Shown here in pieces: positions 1 through 6,223 of a stretch of 6,470 nt of DNA. This stretch comes from JAHFQJ01 sp046050125 (GTDB taxonomy: Bacteria > Pseudomonadota > Gammaproteobacteria > Burkholderiales > Burkholderiaceae). The stretch's first letter is position 1. Each line of letters opens with the position of its first letter. Both the position numbers and the translations under genes were made by a program. Location: NCBI GenBank assembly GCA_046050125.1, contig JBJOQB010000087.1, positions 1 to 6,470 on the forward strand, in the 5' to 3' direction. The notes beneath the pieces were generated by a model. The model was given only the letters and a program-made list of their open reading frames with translations. It searched no databases and was not told the DNA's origin.

Positions 1-111
1 CTCTTATCTTTACATTCTTCCTTATCTCTTCACTTTTACATAATTTACAGTTTAACATTTATTTTTTTCCTATGATTTTTCTTTATTATAATACATGCTC
101 TACTTAAATAA

Positions 112-486
112 CACTCTCAAATATTTAGTGATACAACTACTGTAACTAATGGTATAAGAGCAGTAATGGATATGACGCACTCCAACGTATGGATAGCAAT
201 CATGATAATAGAATAGATGAATATGATGAAGTGTGGGAAAAACTTAAAATTTGGCAAGATGCAAACACCGATTGCATAACCGATGAAGGGGAGCTAAAAA
301 CTTTAGCTGAACTTGGTATTACTAAAATTAGTACACATCCTTTTAACATGAGTTTTAATTAATTCTGATGTAGATCAGTTAATACAAGCCATGGCAAGCT
401 TTGCACCGCCAACAATGGGGCAAACTACTTTACCACAAAATTATCAAGACAGTTTAAATCCAGTTATTGCTGCTAACTGGTATTAG
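112..486 (+). pseudogene. Remnant of the C-terminal end of a large EF-hand/RTX-like calcium-binding protein
   Basis: Three fragments in changing frames rebuild a familiar pattern. The first (about 112-162) reads FSDTTTVTNGIRA, like the ELFGDNT..NG..A motif of large secreted calcium-binding proteins. A one-base loss near 162 shifts the frame; the second fragment (162-362) continues SNGYDALQRMDSNHDNRID and then LKIWQDANTD...GELKTLAELGI. It contains two EF-hand-like loops (DSNHDNRIDEYD and DANTDCITDEGE), and in both the usual DG glycine is replaced (DN, DC). It stops at 360-362. The third fragment (352-486) reads SDVDQLIQAMASFAPP...GQTTLP and ends PVIAANWY, the typical extreme C-terminus of such proteins. 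Intact members have a long segment between LGI and SDVDQ, so an internal deletion is inferred. No RTX nonapeptides remain. Intact relatives are usually exported by type I secretion. The 5' part is absent, so this is a dead gene end; the exact left edge is uncertain. Confidence 0.8.
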
Positions 487-560
487 CAAAGCTGGGTAAT
501 AATTAAGCTAAATGAGAGTTTATATTGATAGAAGTTATGCAATACAAATTATACATATAT

Positions 561-586
561 GTCATTCCCACCTGCGTGGGAATGAC
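561..586. repeat. dRS3-like palindromic repeat, minimal 26-bp form
   Basis: Arms GTCATTCCCAC (561-571) and GTGGGAATGAC (576-586) form a perfect 11-bp stem around the 4-base loop CTGC. The inner 20 bases (564-583) fit ATTCCC-N8-GGGAAT, the consensus of neisserial dRS3 elements, which are known in Neisseria as small dispersed repeats and as targets for filamentous prophage integration. A related element lies at 3823-3887. On the + strand the stem is followed by a T-rich stretch (ctcttgttttt), so it might also end transcription coming from the left. Similar GTCATTCCC palindromes exist in other low-GC bacteria, so the match does not by itself fix the taxon. Confidence 0.8.
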
Positions 587-670
587 TCTTGTTTTTAATT
601 ATCTATCATTTTTTAATCAAAATATTATAATTAAATATTTTTCTAAAATATATCTATGAATAATATTCTC

Positions 671-702
671 AGCTAAATATTATAAGTATAAAATATTTAG
701 CT
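671..702 (-). terminator. Possible alaS transcription terminator (A+T-rich hairpin)
   Basis: AGCTAAATATT (671-681) and AATATTTAGCT (692-702) are a perfect 11-bp inverted repeat with a 10-base loop, starting 31 bases beyond the alaS stop codon. Position and perfect pairing suggest an alaS transcript end or a 3' stabilising structure. The stem is nearly all A-T and no clear U-run follows on the minus strand, so it is not a textbook intrinsic terminator. Confidence 0.35.
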
Positions 703-733
703 TAATTTGTTTCTGTAATCCGTACAATTATAA

Positions 734-3529
734 TTAAGATAATCTTGAAATCAATTCATTGTTAATTTCATCTAATGCTTTTTGCAGATTAGCAATATCA
801 GAACCCCCACCTTGTGCTAAATCAGGTTTACCACCACCTTTACCCCCCAATTTTTGAGCAATACTTCCTGCAATTTCATTTGCTTTTACTATGCCATGTA
901 AATTCTTATCAATGCTTACTAAAACATTTGCTTTGCCTGCATCATTATCTTTAGTTGCTAAAATGATAATGCTGTTCACTTTTGCATTCACAAATTTTTG
1001 TTTTAGTGCTTCTGCAATCTCACGTATAGCATGGCTTCCTTTAGTAACATTAGCAACTAATATTTTTGCATTATGGCTTGAATTACCAATATCTTTTGCA
1101 TTATTTACTAATTGAGAATTTTCTAAAATAGCTAATTCCAATTCTGTTTGTTGTAGTTGTTTTTGAGTTGATTTTAAACTATCATTAATTTGACTAGTTT
1201 TTGTACTAATGTTGCTAATAGATGTTTTTAACTCTTGAGCAATTTGGCTAGCCTGAGTCTCTAAAGTTTGTAAATAATTTAAAGCATTTAAGCCTGTAAC
1301 AGCCTCAATACGTCTAATCCCAGCTGAAATACCTGCTTCACTTACAATTTTAAATAAACCAATATCGCCTGTGCGTTCTACATGCGTACCACCACATAGC
1401 TCTTTACTGTTACCAATGGTTAAAACTCTTACGCTATCGCCGTATTTTTCGCCAAATAAAGCTGTAGCTCCGCTTTGTTTTGCATCATCAAAGCCCATAA
1501 CTTGAGCTTGTGTAGAGTTATTTGCTAAAATTTCTTGATTAACTTGTTGTTCAATTAAGCTAATTTCTTGTGCAGATAATCCTTGATTATGTGAAAAGTC
1601 AAAACGTAATTTTTGTGCATCAACTAATGAGCCTTTTTGTTGAATATGATTGCCTAAAACATTATGTAGTGCTTTATGCATTAAGTGAGTAGCAGAGTGA
1701 TTACGTTGAGTTGAGATTCTTTGGTCTTGATTGATCTTCGCATTAATCTTTTGCCCAACTTTTAAAGTTCCAGATTCAATAAATCCATAATGCCCATTTA
1801 CATTTGTTTGGATTTTTTGTGTATCTTCAACAATAAATATATTTTGTGAATTATTAATATCAATAATTGTTCCGCTATCTCCAACTTGTCCACCAGATTC
1901 AGCGTAGAAAGGCGTATTATCTAATACAATAACTGCATTTTGTCCTGCATTTACAGCTTCAGCTTCAGCTTCTTTACCATCGATATAAATTGCTAAGATT
2001 TGTGCGGAATTAGAATTATCCGTATAGCCTGTGAAATTTGTTTCATTGCCATCATATTCTAATTGCTCTAATGCTTTGAATTTACCTGCGGCACGTGCTT
2101 GCTCTTTTTGCTTTTGCATATGCTTATCAAATTCTTTTTCATCTACATTTATATTTCTTTCTCGGCAAATATCTGCTGTTAAATCCAATGGAAAGCCATA
2201 AGTATCATGTAGTTTAAACGCAACTTCTCCACTAAAAATATTTAATCCATTTGGGTTTTGATTTTTAGTAAGCTTTTCTAATTCTTTTTCTAAAATATCC
2301 ATGCCATTAAATAATGTTTCAAAGAATCTTTGTTCTTCTTGCTCGATTGTTTTTTCAATCTGGGTTTGCATTGTATTTAATTCATTGTAAGCTTCACCCA
2401 TTTGTTTAGCTAATGATTTAACTAATTTATAGATAAATGCACTGCGTATACCTAATTTGTAACCATGACGAATGCCACGGCGTAGAATGCGACGCAATAC
2501 ATAACCACGTCCTTCATTACTTGGTAGCACACCATCAATAATTAAGAAGCAACTAGCACGTAAATGGTCGGCAATTACTTTCAAAGAGTTATTATTCAAT
2601 TCATCTGAACTTAACACTGCGTTGTCCGCAAAATTACTTCTAGCTGTACTATTTGTACTATCTTCGTCGTAATTTTTTTGTCCGCCTTGTTTTAAATTAA
2701 GCTGAGCTGAATATTGATTAGCATCTTTGATTACTAATGCAATATCTTTAATTAAATTAGCAAATAAATCTATTTCATAGTTTGAATGCACATGTTGTAA
2801 AACAGCTGAAACTCTTTCCAGTCCCATTCCTGTATCTACACAAGGTTTTGGTAATGGGGTTAATACGCCACTTTCATCACGATTAAACTGCATAAATACC
2901 AAGTTCCAAATTTCAATATAGCGGTCGCCATCTTCCTCTGGGCTTCCGGGAGGACCTCCATATATGCCTTCGCCATGGTCATAAAATATTTCACTACAAG
3001 GACCACAAGGGCCAGTATCCGCCATTTGCCAGAAATTATCGCTAGCATAACGACTACCTTTATTATCCCCAATACGAATAATCCTTTGAGCAGGCACGCC
3101 AATTTCATTTAACCAAATGTTATATGCTTCATCATCTTCTATATAAACTGTTACCCATAACTTTTCTTGAGGTAATTTATAAATTGTAGTGAGTAATTCC
3201 CATGCATAAAATATTGCATCACGTTTAAAATAATCGCCAAATGAAAAATTTCCAAGCATTTCAAAGAATGTGTGATGTCTAGCTGTATATCCAACATTTT
3301 CAAGGTCGTTATGTTTACCACCAGCTCTTACACTGCGTTGTGAAGATGTTGCACGGATATAATTTTTTTGCTCTTTTCCTAAAAACACATCTTTAAATTG
3401 CACCATACCAGAATTAGTAAACAGTAAGGTTGGGTCATTATTTGGTACAAGGGAAGATGACGGAACTATTGTATGTCCTTTGCTTGCAAAAAACTCTAAA
3501 AACGCTTTTCTTATATCATTTACATTCAT
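734..3529 (-). CDS. alaS: Alanyl-tRNA synthetase
   Basis: Cytoplasmic class II synthetase that charges tRNA-Ala with alanine and hydrolyses mischarged Ser/Gly-tRNA-Ala. At 931 residues it exceeds the usual 860-880. In order: N-terminal catalytic core with SSSLVP..DPTLLFTNSGMVQFKDVF (about 24-49), AGGKHNDLENVGYTARHHTFFEMLGN (69-94) and motif 3 GMGLER (234-239); tRNA-recognition domain with NEGRGYVLRR (338-347); editing domain with zinc ligands HSATH (His611, His615) and CGGTH (Cys712, His716); a Q/S-rich coiled coil (about 753-803); and a C-Ala domain with GGKGGGKPDLAQGGG (895-909). All key residues are present, so it should be active. Start: ATG at 3527-3529 follows TAAGG by 6 bases; an in-frame TTG two codons upstream (3533-3535) directly abuts that TAAGG and is unlikely. 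About 40 residues (272-312) between the DLFANLIKDI and NNNSLKVIADH segments look inserted. The sequence resembles betaproteobacterial AlaRS. Confidence 0.98.
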   Translation of the reverse strand: MNVNDIRKAFLEFFASKGHTIVPSSSLVPNNDPTLLFTNSGMVQFKDVFLGKEQKNYIRATSSQRSVRAGGKHNDLENVGYTARHHTFFEMLGNFSFGDYFKRDAIFYAWELLTTIYKLPQEKLWVTVYIEDDEAYNIWLNEIGVPAQRIIRIGDNKGSRYASDNFWQMADTGPCGPCSEIFYDHGEGIYGGPPGSPEEDGDRYIEIWNLVFMQFNRDESGVLTPLPKPCVDTGMGLERVSAVLQHVHSNYEIDLFANLIKDIALVIKDANQYSAQLNLKQGGQKNYDEDSTNSTARSNFADNAVLSSDELNNNSLKVIADHLRASCFLIIDGVLPSNEGRGYVLRRILRRGIRHGYKLGIRSAFIYKLVKSLAKQMGEAYNELNTMQTQIEKTIEQEEQRFFETLFNGMDILEKELEKLTKNQNPNGLNIFSGEVAFKLHDTYGFPLDLTADICRERNINVDEKEFDKHMQKQKEQARAAGKFKALEQLEYDGNETNFTGYTDNSNSAQILAIYIDGKEAEAEAVNAGQNAVIVLDNTPFYAESGGQVGDSGTIIDINNSQNIFIVEDTQKIQTNVNGHYGFIESGTLKVGQKINAKINQDQRISTQRNHSATHLMHKALHNVLGNHIQQKGSLVDAQKLRFDFSHNQGLSAQEISLIEQQVNQEILANNSTQAQVMGFDDAKQSGATALFGEKYGDSVRVLTIGNSKELCGGTHVERTGDIGLFKIVSEAGISAGIRRIEAVTGLNALNYLQTLETQASQIAQELKTSISNISTKTSQINDSLKSTQKQLQQTELELAILENSQLVNNAKDIGNSSHNAKILVANVTKGSHAIREIAEALKQKFVNAKVNSIIILATKDNDAGKANVLVSIDKNLHGIVKANEIAGSIAQKLGGKGGGKPDLAQGGGSDIANLQKALDEINNELISRLS
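2594..2716 (-). other. In-frame extra segment within alaS (about 35-40 residues)
   Basis: Ordinary AlaRS goes from the DLF..LI helix through a short linker to SLKVIADH. Here the linker is expanded by a polar segment rich in Asn, Ser, Asp and Gln (residues about 272-312, containing QGGQKNYDEDSTNSTARSN). At DNA level the segment contains an 8-bp direct repeat TTGTCCGC (2622-2629 and 2678-2685) and, between the copies, an inverted pair AAAATTAC/GTAATTTT (2630-2637 and 2669-2676). The reading frame stays open. The boundaries come from my memory of the family, not from an alignment. Confidence 0.6.
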
Positions 3530-3534
3530 AATCA

Positions 3535-3540
3535 ACCTTA
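3535..3540 (-). promoter_or_regulatory. Ribosome-binding site that decides the alaS start
   Basis: On the minus strand TTAAGG-TTGATT-ATG places an AAGG Shine-Dalgarno-like core 6 bases before ATG (3527-3529). The same core directly abuts the alternative TTG start (3533-3535), which leaves no spacer, so ATG is preferred and the protein begins MNVNDIRKAF. Confidence 0.65.
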
Positions 3541-3590
3541 AATATTTACCTTAAATTGCATATGCATAATCTGTAATGTATAAAAATACA

Positions 3591-3616
3591 ATTATATTCA
3601 TTATTCATAATCACAA
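3591..3616 (-). promoter_or_regulatory. Weak promoter candidate for alaS
   Basis: A perfect -10 hexamer TATAAT lies at 3596-3591 on the minus strand, about 62 bases upstream of the alaS ATG. The best -35-like match, TTGTGA (3616-3611), sits only 14 bases away, which is too short for a standard sigma-70 promoter. Because the region is so A+T-rich, a TATAAT alone has little weight. Confidence 0.25.
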
Positions 3617-3751
3617 TTACTAAGTTTTAATCAGATGGGGGTGTTGTTTGTTTTGGGTTGGCTATATTAAATTTTTATAAAAATAATATAACCCTATAAT
3701 TTCTCAATTATAACATGAATAAGCACTATACTAAATATAGATTTATATATC

Positions 3752-3788
3752 GTAATATATTTACGCCATGTACAACTAAATATATTAC
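3752..3788. repeat. Perfect 12-bp inverted repeat, A+T-rich
   Basis: GTAATATATTTA (3752-3763) and TAAATATATTAC (3777-3788) are exact reverse complements around a 13-base loop (CGCCATGTACAAC). It is not close to either neighbouring gene end and lacks a following T-run in either direction. It may be a transcript-stabilising structure, a protein-binding site or a repeat-family member. A chance origin is less likely than for shorter A+T stems but not excluded. Confidence 0.5.
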
Positions 3789-3822
3789 TTACTCAATTAA
3801 ATGTAAAATAACAAAAATAAGT

Positions 3823-3887
3823 GTCATTCCCACGTAGGTGGGAATCCATGGTTTATGTTTGAGGATACCTGTATTCGCAGGTATGAC
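3823..3887. repeat. dRS3-like double-hairpin repeat (65 bp, mosaic)
   Basis: The left half is a dRS3-type hairpin: ATTCCC-N8-GGGAAT at 3826-3845, preceded by GTC and followed by CC. After a 15-base core (3848-3862) comes a second 20-base hairpin with the same 6-8-6 layout, ATACCT-N8-AGGTAT at 3865-3884, preceded by GG and followed by GAC. The whole element is therefore roughly symmetric, bounded by GTCAT and ATGAC, and its two halves match as reverse complements at about 16 of 25 positions. This resembles the neisserial arrangement in which dRS3 copies flank a short core. The copy at 561-586 looks like the same outer ends joined directly. Confidence 0.75.
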
Positions 3888-4029
3888 AAGCATTTCTTAT
3901 ATATTTAATCTATAATCTTTATTTCTTAGATTTTATGTAAAAAATAGTTTAAATACTACTATATGATTTTATACATTCCTTATAAATAAAGGCTTTTTGA
4001 TAAAAATCTAAGTTGTACATAGCGTATAT

Positions 4030-6042
4030 TTAGTTTGCATATGATGTTATCAATTTTGGCGATAAATGCTCAATTTTACTACCTGTGCTAAATTTGCTTA
4101 TCACGGTGCGTGGGAATATGCCAGCATTTACTGATTGAGCAATTCTAGCATAAGGAGTAAATTTAGTTGGGTGTAATCGATTGTATTGATTATCATTAGT
4201 TAGAACATCTATTTTATCATCTCCAATTTGGATAGATTTTGTAATGATTTTATCATTTCTATCAATATGATGTTTTGTAATATCTCCACTTTCAGCATCT
4301 GTAATTTCTACTACTCTTGCATTATCTAAATCATCGGGGTTTCGCACAATATCTTTAGTTGTAATTCTTTCTACGCTACTTAAAGTATTAGCAATTAATA
4401 ACACACCACGTGAAATATTTTTAAACATAATATAAAGTTTTAATGCCAATTGTCGGTCATTTAAGTTATATCTTAAGATATCGCCTATAACGCTCATTAT
4501 TGCAGGTGTAAATACAATTGAATAAAAAGAATTTGTATAGTTTTTTATAATTTGAGCATGCAAAGTACCATTTGTATTTAGATGTGTTTTAATATTATTG
4601 CGGAATCTATGCCATGTGCTTAAAATATCTTTACTTACAAAAGATTTATCATCTAGTTTATCCCAATCACCTTTTTGTAATAACTCAAAATCATGGCTAA
4701 TTGCATCTAATTTACTTGATATTTCTTTATGCTTATCGCTATTTGGTTCAGATAAATCTTTATCATGTACTAATTTGCTAATTTGATATGTTGTATTATC
4801 TTTTACTTGCTTTAATTTAATTTGTTCAGGCTCTTGTAGGCAAAGTTTCAAATCTTTTTGTAGTTTTTCTAATTTTTCATCTGGATTATCACTATTATTT
4901 ATTTGTTCTAATTCTTCATTATTTGGTATTAGCGTAGAATAACGTAAATTAAAAAGAATCATCATGATATGTTGTAAATTTCTATCAATTGCTGATGACA
5001 TAATCATAATAGCTAAATATGTAAGTGCAACAACTCCATTTTGCCAACCATTAAGCTTTTCAAATTGTGCAATAATGATAGATAAACTAACAATAGCTAA
5101 AGTTCCCATAATGCTTCTAACTACACCGCCAGAACCAAACTGGTAGTAATTGGTATGAGCATCTTGCCTTGATTTTTTCTTAACTAAAGAATCAAACTCA
5201 ATTTTATTTTGTATAATAGATTGTTGTGGATTAGACTCCAAATCATTTTTGTCTATTTTGTCAGTATTTTTCTCTAACTCACTTAATTTATAGCCTATCT
5301 TCTTGTAACTATCTTCTTTTGTAATCGATGCATCTAAAGTTGGCATGCCTAGCAAAAAAAATGGATTACCAGCAGAGCCTACCAAAATATCTATAGAAGA
5401 ACCAATATATGCTGGTGTAATTGCTAAATTAAAAAATTGTAATCCAATTGTTGCATATTGATTATTAATACCAAATGTTGGTGTTCTAAGCAGAGTATTT
5501 AATCCCCAAATTGCACCGCTTTTTAAAAAACTTAAGTGTAAACTAGTTAAGCCATTACTTAACTGATATGCGTCATAAAATAATGTGTAAGCTTTAAAAA
5601 TAGATTTAAACCAATTTTTTGATAAAAAAGTATGTTTTTGTGATTCTAAAGCATATTCTTTTGCTTTGACTAATTTACTAATATCAACTTTTTTGCTAAT
5701 TTCATTATCATATTTTGTCTTTGCATCTATCATCAATTCTTGATGCGTTTTTTTAGTTGATTTTGGAATCGTAATATTTGAGATATTTTGCAAACCACCT
5801 AATGTTGATAGAATCAATCTATCTACACCTGATAATTGCAAGCCTTCAAAATGTGATTTATTAGCTGAATTATTTGTAGTGCTAGTCGTTGTTGTACTTA
5901 AATTTGATAATTGTTGATTTAAGCTTGAAGAATCATGAATAGAATTGGTTTGCCCTTCTAAATCAATATCTTCAAAATTTGATAACTCAATATTATTCGA
6001 ATGTGGATAAACTCGACAAGTTGAATATTTATTATTTGACAT
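4030..6042 (-). CDS. Unrecognised 670-residue membrane-associated protein
   Basis: I do not recognise a family. Residues 1-65 are polar and probably disordered, with an S/T/N-rich tract (SNLSTTTTSTTNNSANKS, 47-63). Residues 97-145 are charged and helical. A moderately hydrophobic stretch spans about 150-235 (LQFFNLAITPAYIGSSIDIL at 201-220). Two strong candidate membrane helices follow: 307-327 (VRSIMGTLAIVSLSIIIAQF) and 334-352 (WQNGVVALTYLAIMIMSSA), with a third possible at 355-366. Residues 373-475 are charged, Leu-spaced and coiled-coil-like; another hydrophobic patch is near 505-525. The C-terminus (560-670) is soluble in character. No signal peptide, lipobox or catalytic motif is seen. 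ATG at 6042 has no obvious Shine-Dalgarno sequence, only A+T-rich leader. The next gene upstream is an IS1-type transposase beginning outside the window, so it is probably monocistronic. The build (disordered N-terminus, internal paired hydrophobic segments, coiled coil) would suit an effector or inner-membrane protein; that is conjecture. Confidence 0.85.
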   Translation of the reverse strand: MSNNKYSTCRVYPHSNNIELSNFEDIDLEGQTNSIHDSSSLNQQLSNLSTTTTSTTNNSANKSHFEGLQLSGVDRLILSTLGGLQNISNITIPKSTKKTHQELMIDAKTKYDNEISKKVDISKLVKAKEYALESQKHTFLSKNWFKSIFKAYTLFYDAYQLSNGLTSLHLSFLKSGAIWGLNTLLRTPTFGINNQYATIGLQFFNLAITPAYIGSSIDILVGSAGNPFFLLGMPTLDASITKEDSYKKIGYKLSELEKNTDKIDKNDLESNPQQSIIQNKIEFDSLVKKKSRQDAHTNYYQFGSGGVVRSIMGTLAIVSLSIIIAQFEKLNGWQNGVVALTYLAIMIMSSAIDRNLQHIMMILFNLRYSTLIPNNEELEQINNSDNPDEKLEKLQKDLKLCLQEPEQIKLKQVKDNTTYQISKLVHDKDLSEPNSDKHKEISSKLDAISHDFELLQKGDWDKLDDKSFVSKDILSTWHRFRNNIKTHLNTNGTLHAQIIKNYTNSFYSIVFTPAIMSVIGDILRYNLNDRQLALKLYIMFKNISRGVLLIANTLSSVERITTKDIVRNPDDLDNARVVEITDAESGDITKHHIDRNDKIITKSIQIGDDKIDVLTNDNQYNRLHPTKFTPYARIAQSVNAGIFPRTVISKFSTGSKIEHLSPKLITSYAN

Positions 6043-6223
6043 AATTATAATTTTTTATGAATAATTTTATTTATATTAATATATATTTATATAAATGTAT
6101 ATATTCTGACATATTTTCATGGTATTTCGCATAATGCCTTGACATTTTAATTAATTATACTTAATGATAATATAATTTCATTTGTAATAATTAATATTGT
6201 GCTTAATATATTTTGAAAATTAT

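Larger units (their letters stand above)
487..733. other. Intergenic region between the RTX-like remnant and alaS
   Basis: No coding sequence is recognisable here. The stretch is very A+T-rich and holds two structures listed separately: a dRS3-like palindrome at 561-586 and an A+T-rich perfect hairpin at 671-702. The remnant and alaS converge on this region, so it would be expected to hold transcription ends for both. Confidence 0.6.
3530..4029. other. Repeat-rich intergenic region upstream of alaS
   Basis: This 500-bp stretch has no coding frame I can support on either strand. It holds the alaS leader and a weak promoter candidate, a possible IS-end relic (3635-3649), a small A+T inverted repeat (TATAATT/AATTATA, 3695-3701 and 3706-3712), a perfect 12-bp inverted repeat (3752-3788), and a 65-bp double-hairpin repeat (3823-3887). 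The final 140 bases before the orphan gene's stop codon (3888-4029) are plain A+T-rich sequence, and I see no convincing terminator for that gene in them. Confidence 0.6.

Noticed and set aside
1..111. Pyrimidine-rich stretch as a promoter region or gene end.
   Set aside because: There is no -35/-10 pair with correct spacing that leads into an intact gene, and no frame with recognisable similarity. I see nothing I can support.
891..1115. A 74-residue open frame on the + strand inside alaS.
   Set aside because: It is antisense to a clearly coding region and has no recognisable motif or ribosome-binding site. The same applies to open frames at 2860-3108 (-), 4598-4786 (+) and 4964-5146 (+).
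2594..2716. Reading the AlaRS insertion as a Rickettsia palindromic element and the organism as Rickettsiales.
   Set aside because: The AlaRS signature segments follow the betaproteobacterial pattern rather than the rickettsial one, and I cannot match the inserted residues to a known Rickettsia element.
3557..3566. Palindrome TGCATATGCA in the alaS leader as an operator.
   Set aside because: A single 10-bp palindrome in A+T-rich DNA is weak evidence, and I know of no regulator that fits it.
3823..3887. Interpreting the paired hairpins as the start of a CRISPR array.
   Set aside because: The two hairpins are in mirror orientation, are not identical, and no regular repeat-spacer series follows.
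6139..6176. Perfect TTGACA (6139-6144) and TATAAT (6171-6176) on the + strand near the IS end.
   Set aside because: The spacing is 26 bases, too long for a sigma-70 promoter, and the better-spaced hexamers do not resemble a -10. No + strand gene follows in the window.
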